Shown one piece after another: positions 1 through 6,583 of a DNA stretch of 11,899 nucleotides; positions within the stretch are counted from its first letter, which is position 1, and every line of letters begins with the position of its first letter. Where the stretch lies: positions 1 to 11,899 of the forward strand of contig UQVI01000043.1 in NCBI GenBank assembly GCA_900544515.1, written 5' to 3'. This DNA is from an uncultured Oscillospiraceae bacterium (GTDB lineage Bacteria > Bacillota > Clostridia > Oscillospirales > Acutalibacteraceae). The notes beneath the pieces were generated by a model. That model was not told the origin of the DNA. It worked only from the letters and a program-made list of their open reading frames with translations, and searched no databases. The translations under genes and the position numbers were made by a program.

Positions 1-49
1 ATCTACACTCGACTAGTCGTCGGCAGCGTCAGATGTGTATAAGAGACAG
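1..49. other. Untrimmed Nextera adapter (P5/i5 side), not genomic
   Basis: Positions 17-49 match the Illumina Nextera Read 1 transposase adapter, ending in the 19-bp Tn5 mosaic end (AGATGTGTATAAGAGACAG, 31-49). Positions 1-8 (ATCTACAC) match the end of the P5 oligo, and 9-16 (TCGACTAG) sit where the 8-base i5 index belongs; from memory this matches a standard Nextera XT i5 index. Genomic sequence therefore starts at 50. Any reading frame that runs into this block has an artificial end. Confidence 0.98.
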
Positions 50-552
50 GTTGCAAATTCCATATTCATCTTGTCACTGAGCTTGTAAAGTTCAACAAGG
101 TCCTTTGCATTTGCATCCTGAACAGTCATACCGAAGCCTACATCCGGATGATTCATTTCAACAAGCTTCTTAAGAGTTGTATACCCCTTGTTAAAGCCGT
201 CATCAAGACCGCGAATCGTATTGTTTGTTTCCTCAAGGCCTTCAATGGAAATTCTGATGCCTACATTAGGGAATTCCTTGCAGAGCTCAATAATTCTGTC
301 TGTAAAAAAGCCGTTCGTGGAAATAACAATTCTGTCACTCTTTTTATAAAGTTCACGAACAATATCCTTTAAATCCTCACGAATAAAAGGTTCACCGCCG
401 GTGATGTTAGTGAAATACATCGGCGGTAATTTTTTTATTGTATCTACTGTGATTTCCTCTTCCGGCTTTGAAGGCTTCTTGTACCTGTTGCACATATTGC
501 AGCGTGCATTACAGCGGTATGTAACAATGACTGTTCCGTTTAATTTTTTCAT
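50..552 (-). CDS. Radical SAM protein, N-terminal 168 residues (cut by contig end)
   Basis: The N-terminal part of a radical S-adenosylmethionine enzyme. The 4Fe-4S cluster motif CxxxCxxC is at C14, C18 and C21, directly after the first beta strand. The SAM-binding GGEP motif is at residues 52-55, followed by a STNG strand (78-81) and an ISIEG strand (101-105), as expected for the partial TIM barrel. The start is supported by GGAGAG a few bases upstream of ATG (550-552). It lies 14 nt after the preceding glycosyltransferase gene and looks like part of the exopolysaccharide operon. Only residues 1-168 are genomic: an open frame continues to base 13, but its last 11 residues are adapter translation. 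The C-terminal half, which would show any SPASM or other auxiliary cluster, is missing, so substrate cannot be judged. A role in modifying or maturing the polysaccharide is inferred from position only. Confidence 0.9.
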
Positions 553-566
553 TTTACTCTCCGATT

Positions 567-1769
567 TTATTTAATAACTTGATTTCTATATAAAGCTAAA
601 AGCTTTTGTGTGTAACATTCAATTGTGTTATTGCTAAGCTCAATGCATTTCTCACTCATGGAAGCTGCAACATCCGGATTATAATAAAGTGATTGTATTG
701 CTTGTTTCAAATCTTCCTTATTACCTGATTCAAATATAAGACCTGTTTCATTTTGGACAATTAATTCAGGTGTTCCGCCTATATTTGAGCCTATAACAGG
801 TGTACCCAGTGACAGTGATTCAATTATAGACATTGAGCAGTTTTCATAGCATTCGGAAGGGGCGATTGAAAACAAGGCATTTCGTATAAGTGATTTTAAT
901 TCATTGCCTGTCTTAAAGCCTACTGCCTCAATGTTTTCAATTCCTTTACACATATCTTCAAGCTCACCGGTTCCGGCAAATACAAAGTCGATATTTTTTA
1001 ATTCTTTGCACACTTCGATAAGTGTATGCACACCTTTTTCAATGCTCAGTCTGCCGAAATACAGTACATATTTTTTGCTTGTATCTTTAGATGGAAGATT
1101 TTTATGCTTTTCACAAAAATTGTGCAAAACACAAATTCTTGATTTATCAATACCTGCTCTGGTTATTGTGTCAGCCATAAATTGACTTGGGCAGATATAA
1201 CAATCAATCAGATTATATGTATTTTTGCCATGATAATAATATGATTCCATAGCAGCAATTACACTTTTCATAGACGAATTGTGAAGGCATTTATTTTTCA
1301 CACAATTTATGTATTTGCCGTCAAGGCATTTTTCACAGGTTGATTTTTGTTCTTCGTTGTACATTTTGTGGTTAGGGCAGGCCATCTGAACGTCATGCAC
1401 TGTCTGAACAACAGGAATATTATGCTTTTTTATTTCATAAATAATTGACGGTGTAAGCTGAAAATTAATGTTGTTAAGATGAATGATATCAGGTTTAAAG
1501 CGTTCAATTACTTTACCTATTTTTTCCTTAGCTTCTTTTGAGTAAATGGTTTTCAGTGAAAGCTTGATTTTCTTTAATCCGCCGGTATTGTGAAAATCCA
1601 TATTTTCAGTATAACAGTCAGCAGAATTGCCAACGCATCTGTCATTGTGCTCCATACCAAAGTATTCTACTGTGTGACCTAAGGAGGTAAGATATTCACC
1701 TAATTTAAACATATATGTTTCTGAACCGCCGTTTGGGTACAGAAATTTATTTACCATCAAAATTTTCAT
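567..1769 (-). CDS. GT4-family glycosyltransferase with cysteine-rich insert
   Basis: A 400-residue GT-B fold glycosyltransferase of family GT4, expected to act at the inner face of the membrane, adding a sugar from a nucleotide donor to the lipid-linked repeat unit. The N-terminal domain begins with a beta strand and a glycine-rich acceptor loop (GGSE, 14-17). The C-terminal domain has FGRLSIEKG (238-246) and the retaining-transferase E-x7-E motif (E309, E317), followed by a GTPVIGSNIGG segment. A cysteine cluster at C131, C145, C148, C156 and C161 lies between the two domains and could bind a metal; similar cysteine-bearing inserts occur in some GT4 proteins. The ATG at 1767-1769 abuts the TAA of the upstream gene with no gap, so translation is probably coupled, using the GGTGAA at that gene's end. 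Donor and acceptor cannot be told from sequence. Confidence 0.92.
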   Translation of the reverse strand: MKILMVNKFLYPNGGSETYMFKLGEYLTSLGHTVEYFGMEHNDRCVGNSADCYTENMDFHNTGGLKKIKLSLKTIYSKEAKEKIGKVIERFKPDIIHLNNINFQLTPSIIYEIKKHNIPVVQTVHDVQMACPNHKMYNEEQKSTCEKCLDGKYINCVKNKCLHNSSMKSVIAAMESYYYHGKNTYNLIDCYICPSQFMADTITRAGIDKSRICVLHNFCEKHKNLPSKDTSKKYVLYFGRLSIEKGVHTLIEVCKELKNIDFVFAGTGELEDMCKGIENIEAVGFKTGNELKSLIRNALFSIAPSECYENCSMSIIESLSLGTPVIGSNIGGTPELIVQNETGLIFESGNKEDLKQAIQSLYYNPDVAASMSEKCIELSNNTIECYTQKLLALYRNQVIK

Positions 1770-2891
1770 TTATTCACCATTATACAAGATAAGCGTCTCG
1801 CTTACGATATCATTCCAGTTGAATTTATTGCAGATAAAGTCAGAAGCATTTTGCTTATATTTGTCTGTCAAATCTTTATTATTCAGAAGCATCTGTAGCT
1901 TTTCCTGCAAATCCTTTTCATTTCCTTTTGTAAATACTGCTGCATTGCTTTCACATACCTCTGTGCATTCCGGAATGTCAGAGATAAGACAACAGTTACC
2001 GTAGCTCATTGCCTCAAGAAGACTGAGGGGCATACCCTCCAGGTCACTTGGCAGGCAGTAGACATATGCATTTGAATAAAGCTCTTCAAGAGCCTGACCT
2101 TGTACAAAATCAGTAAAGATAATTCTGCTGTCATCTTTTGCCAGCTCTTTGACCTCATTCATATATTCACTTGTGTGGCTTGAGCCGCCGGCGATTACAA
2201 GCTTTTTATTCGTTTCAATGTTTTTATATGCATTGATTAAATAATGCACACCCTTTTCCGGCACAATTCTGCCGAGAAAAAGAATATATTCATTTTTTTC
2301 AAGCCTGAACTTTTCTTTTATCAGCGAGTTATCTCTGATTTCAGGCTTTTCAATTCCGTTGGGAATATAGACTGTTTTTCTGTTATATGTATCAAGAAAA
2401 TATTTCTGTACATTTTTTGAAAGCACAATCACTTCATCTGCATATTTTGCGGCAGTCTTTTCACCGAATTTTAAAAAGCCGGTTGCAAAGCCGCCCCACT
2501 TTGACCTCTGCCAGTCGAGTCCGTGAATGGTAACAATCACTCTTTTGCCGAAGAGCTTAGGCAGCCAGCACATAGATGCCGGACCTTCGGCATGAAAATG
2601 CACCACATCAAAGCGGCTGAAGGATGCTCTTATTGCAGCCAATATACTGTAAACAATAGCATTCAGTTTGCTGCTCTCAAATGTAAAAACCGTTTTCAGC
2701 TTAATTCCGTTATAGCTGTCAGATTTTTTACTGTTTTCAAACTCTTTTCCTGAAACATGGTGTCCCTTGCGATTGTATGCCACAACAGTGTGACCTCTTT
2801 TTACAAGCTCGGTGGAAAGCTTATCTACCACGATTTCAATTCCGCCTTCTCGTGAAGGTATTCTTTTGTGACCAATCATTGCAATTTCCAT
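1770..2891 (-). CDS. GT4-family glycosyltransferase
   Basis: A 373-residue GT-B glycosyltransferase. The N-terminus (IGHKRIPSREGGIE, residues 6-19) resembles the acceptor-domain start of the rhamnosyltransferase-like GT4 proteins often found in capsule clusters. HGLDWQRSKW (123-132) lies in the first domain. In the donor domain GRIVPEKG (207-214) precedes the E-x7-E pair E285 and E293. Length is normal for the family. It would add a sugar to the undecaprenyl-linked intermediate made by the upstream phosphotransferase. It starts 22 nt after that gene with only a weak GGTGA ribosome binding site, and its stop codon touches the start of the next glycosyltransferase. The sugar specificity is not determinable here. 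Confidence 0.92.
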   Translation of the reverse strand: MEIAMIGHKRIPSREGGIEIVVDKLSTELVKRGHTVVAYNRKGHHVSGKEFENSKKSDSYNGIKLKTVFTFESSKLNAIVYSILAAIRASFSRFDVVHFHAEGPASMCWLPKLFGKRVIVTIHGLDWQRSKWGGFATGFLKFGEKTAAKYADEVIVLSKNVQKYFLDTYNRKTVYIPNGIEKPEIRDNSLIKEKFRLEKNEYILFLGRIVPEKGVHYLINAYKNIETNKKLVIAGGSSHTSEYMNEVKELAKDDSRIIFTDFVQGQALEELYSNAYVYCLPSDLEGMPLSLLEAMSYGNCCLISDIPECTEVCESNAAVFTKGNEKDLQEKLQMLLNNKDLTDKYKQNASDFICNKFNWNDIVSETLILYNGE

Positions 2892-2913
2892 AATGTCACC
2901 ATGTTAAAAGAGT

Positions 2914-4413
2914 TTATTCAGCACCCTTGTGGGTTAAAACAACTCCTACAGTTTTAAATAATATTTTTATATCAAGCCATAAAGACCAATTATCAATATA
3001 TGTGCAGTCAAGTTTTACGACTTCTTCAAAATCCTGGATATCGGATCTTCCTGAGACCTGCCATAAGCCGGTAATACCCGGATTAAGTGAAAGTCTTCTT
3101 TTGTGGTGGCTTTCATACTGTTCAAATTCATCAATGGTAGGAGGACGTGTTCCCACAAGGCTCATATCACCCTTAAGAACATTCCAGAACTGGGGAAGCT
3201 CATCAATGCTGGTTTTGCGAATGAATTTGCCAACCTTTGTAATTCTGGGATCATTGTCCATTTTGAACATAAAGCCGTCCATTTTGTTCTGCTCCATCAG
3301 AGCTTTTTTTCTTTCCTCAGCATCAACATACATAGAGCGTATTTTGTAAATGTTAAAGATTCTGCCATTTTTTCCGATACGCTGCTGCTTGAAAATAAGA
3401 GGACCGGGAGATTCTATCAGAAGCGGAATTGCAGTTATCAGGATAATCGGAAGTGAAACAATACTTCCCACAAGTCCGCCTATAATATCAATAGCTCTTT
3501 TCACAATCAGTGCAGTTCTGTTGTGGACAATCGGTGAGAAGATTGCCATAGGAACATCGCCTTTAATCTCACAATTGATATTATTGAATTTGCTTTCACG
3601 AAGTATTTTTTCAAGGGACGGAACGTTGATATTAACAACGATTCCCATATCCTCAAGTTCTTCAATGTATTGTGCTACTTCGTGTTCATGGCCTGACGGA
3701 AGATTGATATAAACCTCATCAAGAGAAGCTGTGCGAATCCAGCCCATAAGATTGTCCAGGTTTGCTACTACAGGAACACCGTCAATATTGTGAATGATTT
3801 CTTCGGTTTCAGTCAAAACCGATGATCCTGAATGAGCGGTCTTTTTGGTTACGCGTCTGTATGAGCCGTTTTCATATGTGGTATCTAACAGCGCAACCGC
3901 TTTTATGTTCTTAGACCAGTCTGTTTTCAATTTAGGGATAAATTCATTTCCTTTATCAACAGTTGTTATAACACCGGTAATTGTTGCCATTTTACTGTTT
4001 GATATTTTCTTTATCATTATCCGCTTATAAACAAAACGCCCTGCAAGCGAAAGCACAATATAGACAATAAAGCTGCTTGCAAATAAATATCTTGAGTCAA
4101 TGATTTCATTCTTGGAAATCAGCAGCAAAACAGACAGCAGTGCATATGTAATCATACAGTTCCTCAGTGTTGAGGAAATCTCCATAGGCTTACTGCGTTT
4201 GAGCAGATTGACAGGGGAGTAGAAACAGAAAAAAACAGTTATGTATGAAAGGATTACAATTATACTATAATCAATCCAGCTCTGACAGCTGTAGTCCTCA
4301 ATCTTTTTGATAACTGCTGTAAAGAAGACATAACTGATTATATGAGCAAAACTCAATGAAAGAAATCCAACAAAAAATTCAGAAAGCTTCTGAATTCTGT
4401 TACGGTTATCCAT
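2914..4413 (-). CDS. Polyprenyl glycosylphosphotransferase (WcaJ/CpsE type), initiates the repeat unit
   Basis: A 499-residue membrane enzyme that transfers a sugar-1-phosphate from a UDP-sugar to undecaprenyl phosphate, the first committed step of exopolysaccharide assembly. The N-terminal part has about four hydrophobic segments (roughly 12-32, 48-66, 85-100, 108-127), followed by a soluble Rossmann-like region (about 140-270). The C-terminal bacterial sugar transferase domain starts near 305 with KRAIDIIGG and a hydrophobic re-entrant helix (about 309-332). It then shows SPGP (335-338), the KIRSM segment (357-361), the catalytic Asp-Glu pair D404-E405 in SIDELPQ, and GTRPP (421-425). All key residues of the family are present. 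Length fits the large PHPT/WcaJ-like class rather than the short PglC class. It follows the kinase gene by 14 nt with an AGGTG ribosome binding site. The sugar (Glc, Gal or other) cannot be read from sequence. Confidence 0.95.
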   Translation of the reverse strand: MDNRNRIQKLSEFFVGFLSLSFAHIISYVFFTAVIKKIEDYSCQSWIDYSIIVILSYITVFFCFYSPVNLLKRSKPMEISSTLRNCMITYALLSVLLLISKNEIIDSRYLFASSFIVYIVLSLAGRFVYKRIMIKKISNSKMATITGVITTVDKGNEFIPKLKTDWSKNIKAVALLDTTYENGSYRRVTKKTAHSGSSVLTETEEIIHNIDGVPVVANLDNLMGWIRTASLDEVYINLPSGHEHEVAQYIEELEDMGIVVNINVPSLEKILRESKFNNINCEIKGDVPMAIFSPIVHNRTALIVKRAIDIIGGLVGSIVSLPIILITAIPLLIESPGPLIFKQQRIGKNGRIFNIYKIRSMYVDAEERKKALMEQNKMDGFMFKMDNDPRITKVGKFIRKTSIDELPQFWNVLKGDMSLVGTRPPTIDEFEQYESHHKRRLSLNPGITGLWQVSGRSDIQDFEEVVKLDCTYIDNWSLWLDIKILFKTVGVVLTHKGAE

Positions 4414-4427
4414 ATAAAAACACCTGC

Positions 4428-5228
4428 TTATTTGTATCTGTAATTATAATTGCTGTATCCGTAATTATAGTTATAATTATAGTTGTAGTTGTATTTTGAG
4501 CGATAATAGCCTCTTTTATAGTATCTTGAATAGCGCTTCCCTGAGGCATTTGTATCATTCATAATAAATCCTACAATAGGAGCACCGATATGTCTGAGTG
4601 AATTTACTGTCATCTTTACTTCCTGCATATCAGTGGTTTCAAGCTTGACAACGATAATATATCCTGTTGCTTTTGAAGCAAATGCAGTTGAGTCCGTTAC
4701 AAGATTTATTGGAGGTGTGTCTATGAGTACACAATCATAACGCTCTTTAACAAATTCAAGCAGCTGATCCATTCGTGCTGATGCAAGGAGTTCAGCCGGA
4801 TTCGGAGGAATTTTACCTGCTGTTAAAATGGAAAGATTTTCAATATCTGTTTTGGAAACGGTTATGCTGTCAGTAAGTCCTGCAAGAATTTCGGAAAGAC
4901 CGTTTTTTACAGGAATAGAGAACATACGGTGTACAGTTGGGTTACGCATATCTGCATCAATGAGCAGGGTTCTTTTGCCCATCTGTGCAAATGAAATTGC
5001 CATATTGATGGAATTAATTGATTTACCATTATTGGCAGTAGGACTTGAAACAACAAATACGGGACATTTCTCACCCTGCTGTGTGAAAAGGAGATTTGTT
5101 CTTACTGAGTTGTAAGCTTCCTTAACAACAAAGGGGGAATCGGCAGAAAGAATCTTTTTCTGATCTTCTCGTGAAAAAGCCAGTGATTTTGTTTCTTTTT
5201 TCTTTTTCTTTAATCCGAGCTTAGCCAT
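4428..5228 (-). CDS. CpsD/CapB-type tyrosine autokinase with long Tyr-rich tail
   Basis: A 266-residue cytoplasmic bacterial tyrosine kinase that works with the CpsC/Wzz-like protein encoded just upstream to control polysaccharide chain length and export. It has the oligomerisation helix EAYNSVRTN (37-45), a P-loop ending GKS (68-70), the Walker A' strand LLIDADMRNP (88-97), and the Walker B strand CVLIDTPP (166-173). The P-loop reads PTANNGKS rather than the usual PGEGKST, though the essential Lys and Ser remain. The C-terminus is exceptional: residues 233-265 contain 15 tyrosines in 33 positions, including five consecutive Tyr-Asn pairs (246-255). In this family the tail tyrosines are the trans-autophosphorylation sites. 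The start codon overlaps the upstream stop by 8 nt (ATGGCTAA) and has a strong GGAGGAG site, so translation is coupled. Confidence 0.95.
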   Translation of the reverse strand: MAKLGLKKKKKETKSLAFSREDQKKILSADSPFVVKEAYNSVRTNLLFTQQGEKCPVFVVSSPTANNGKSINSINMAISFAQMGKRTLLIDADMRNPTVHRMFSIPVKNGLSEILAGLTDSITVSKTDIENLSILTAGKIPPNPAELLASARMDQLLEFVKERYDCVLIDTPPINLVTDSTAFASKATGYIIVVKLETTDMQEVKMTVNSLRHIGAPIVGFIMNDTNASGKRYSRYYKRGYYRSKYNYNYNYNYNYGYSNYNYRYK

Positions 5229-6015
5229 TATTTGTCTCCTCCTTTGCGGTATTTCCTATATCAAATGACGGAGTTGATGAACCTACGGACGATTTGACAT
5301 CCGATTTTGATTTTTCAGCCGAAGGTACAAGACGTGGTATTGTACCGAGAATAGGGATGTCAAACTCTCTCTCAAGATCTTTCTCATCCATAATTCTTGT
5401 GTCGAACAGCTCTTTAATGAAGAAGAAAACAAAAGAAACAGCAAAGCTGAAAGCAAGTCCGATTAATATGTTTCTCTTCAGATTAGGAGATGACGGTGAT
5501 GCAGGAGGGGTTGCATAGTCGATAACCTCTACTCCGCCAACCTTAAGTATTCTGACGATTTCCTCAGGACAGGTGTTGGCGATTTCATTTGCCACGTCAG
5601 CTGCAAGCTGAGGGTCAGTGCTTGTGACATTTACCTGAAAGGCAAGTGTGTCCTCAATCTGAGAACAGCTCATCATGGAGCGAATCATTTCAGGCTTCAT
5701 TCCGTTACCGATTTTATCTGCAACCTTTTGCGTGAAAGTGTTACTTCCCACAACAACAAGGTATGTATTAACAAGTCGCTGTGAAGCTTCCAGCTCACTT
5801 GAGGTAATTGTACTGTTTGATGCAACACGGTTATCGCTGCTGCTGTAAACATGCATCTTTATTGATGCGGTATACTTTGGCTCAATAAAAAAGTTTGTAA
5901 TACAGCCTGCAAGCACTCCGCCGATTAATGATATGATAATGATGAAAATGACTTTCTTCTTTAACATAGAAAATATTTTTCTTAAATCTATGTTAATATC
6001 TCTGTTTTCTTCCAT
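5221..6015 (-). CDS. Wzz/CpsC-type chain-length determinant and kinase activator
   Basis: A 264-residue membrane protein of the polysaccharide co-polymerase family. A short cytoplasmic N-terminus is followed by a transmembrane helix (about 20-40), an extracytoplasmic Wzz domain (about 45-165), a proline-rich segment (P170, P171, P174, P177), a second transmembrane helix (about 182-201), and a cytoplasmic tail beginning KELFDTRIMDEKDLE. In Gram-positive systems this tail recruits and activates the separate CpsD kinase, whose gene overlaps this one by 8 nt. The tail here runs on about 60 residues and ends in a Ser/Lys-rich stretch. It is the first gene of the operon: a strong AGGAGGG site precedes ATG 6013-6015, and the promoter lies about 40 nt further upstream. 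Confidence 0.93.
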   Translation of the reverse strand: MEENRDINIDLRKIFSMLKKKVIFIIIISLIGGVLAGCITNFFIEPKYTASIKMHVYSSSDNRVASNSTITSSELEASQRLVNTYLVVVGSNTFTQKVADKIGNGMKPEMIRSMMSCSQIEDTLAFQVNVTSTDPQLAADVANEIANTCPEEIVRILKVGGVEVIDYATPPASPSSPNLKRNILIGLAFSFAVSFVFFFIKELFDTRIMDEKDLEREFDIPILGTIPRLVPSAEKSKSDVKSSVGSSTPSFDIGNTAKEETNNG

Positions 6016-6053
6016 AGTTCCCTCCTGGTTTTATGGTAAAATTGTATAAAAAT

Positions 6054-6082
6054 ATTATACCAATTAACATATAATATGTCAA
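6054..6082 (-). promoter_or_regulatory. Perfect-consensus sigma-A promoter of the exopolysaccharide operon
   Basis: Reading the minus strand, TTGACA (6082-6077) is followed by a 17-bp spacer and TATAAT (6059-6054). Both hexamers match consensus at all 12 positions. Transcription would start near 6047, giving a leader of about 30 nt before the Wzz-like gene. The DNA upstream (6083-6150) is extremely AT-rich and could act as an UP element. No operator was identified. Confidence 0.85.
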
Positions 6083-6173
6083 CTGATATATATTATTTAT
6101 ATATAATAAATTTAATATATATTTATTATTTTTATTAAATATGCCGAATTGTGTCAATTATGCACAATATTGT

Positions 6174-6213
6174 AAAAAAGGCTGTTACGTTTATGAATAC
6201 GTAACAGCCTTTT
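6174..6213 (-). terminator. Rho-independent terminator after the Dabb gene, possibly bidirectional
   Basis: The arms 6176-6190 (AAAAGGCTGTTACGT) and 6199-6213 form a perfect 15-bp hairpin with an 8-nt loop. On the minus strand it is followed by a run of six T (complement of 6174-6179). It lies 11 bp downstream of the Dabb-protein stop codon and about 90 bp upstream of the exopolysaccharide promoter, insulating the two. The other strand also has T residues in the stem end, so weak bidirectional action is possible. Confidence 0.88.
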
Positions 6214-6224
6214 AGAAATTCATA

Positions 6225-6515
6225 TTAAAATTCGTAATCAATTGCGATGGAGGTTTCCTGAACACCGTGTATATATTTTTTCACAACATCACAGTGATAA
6301 GGATCTTTCTGATAATTTTCAAGCTCTTCTTTGCTGTCAAATGTAGTTTCAAGAATGATATCATAAGAGCGTGGTGAGTGCAGAAAATCAATTCCCACCT
6401 GAATACTTCTGAGCTGAGGTACCTTGCCCTCCATTGATCTGAAAATTTCTGCCGCCTTTTCACAGCTTTCATTGCTGTTGTCCTTAAGTTTAAAACAGAC
6501 AATATGTTTAATCAT
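6225..6515 (-). CDS. Dabb (stress-responsive alpha/beta-barrel) domain protein
   Basis: A 96-residue protein beginning MIKHIVCFKLKDNS, the typical first strand of the Dabb family, small dimeric ferredoxin-like alpha/beta barrels. Other family hallmarks are the VGIDFLHSPRSYDIILETTF strand pair and the YQKDPYHCDVVKKYI segment near the C-terminus. Biochemical function is unknown for most bacterial members. The start at 6513-6515 is chosen because GGAGA lies 7 nt upstream. A longer frame opens at 6575, but that start lies inside the rny terminator stem. No promoter is evident between that terminator and the ribosome binding site, so expression may depend on read-through from rny. Confidence 0.88.
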   Translation of the reverse strand: MIKHIVCFKLKDNSNESCEKAAEIFRSMEGKVPQLRSIQVGIDFLHSPRSYDIILETTFDSKEELENYQKDPYHCDVVKKYIHGVQETSIAIDYEF

Positions 6516-6550
6516 AGTTTCATCTCCGGTTATTATTTGTGAATGATTAA

Positions 6551-6578
6551 CAAAAATGCCGACATCTGCCGGCATTTT
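6551..6578 (-). terminator. Rho-independent terminator of rny
   Basis: On the minus strand, arms 6578-6570 and 6561-6553 (AAAATGCCG and its complement) form a 9-bp stem with an 8-nt loop, followed by a T run (complement of 6556-6552). It begins 5 bp after the rny stop codon and ends about 25 nt before the Dabb ribosome binding site. Confidence 0.85.
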
Positions 6579-6583
6579 ATTTG

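Noticed and set aside
6129..6157. Second TTGACA (6157-6152, minus strand) as an additional operon promoter
   Set aside because: The -10 position at 17 bp reads TAAAAA and neighbouring registers are no better; kept only as a note beside the perfect promoter.
6516..6575. Upstream ATG giving a 20-residue longer Dabb protein
   Set aside because: That start lies inside the rny terminator stem and has no ribosome binding site; the family N-terminus matches the ATG at 6515, which has GGAGA at good spacing.
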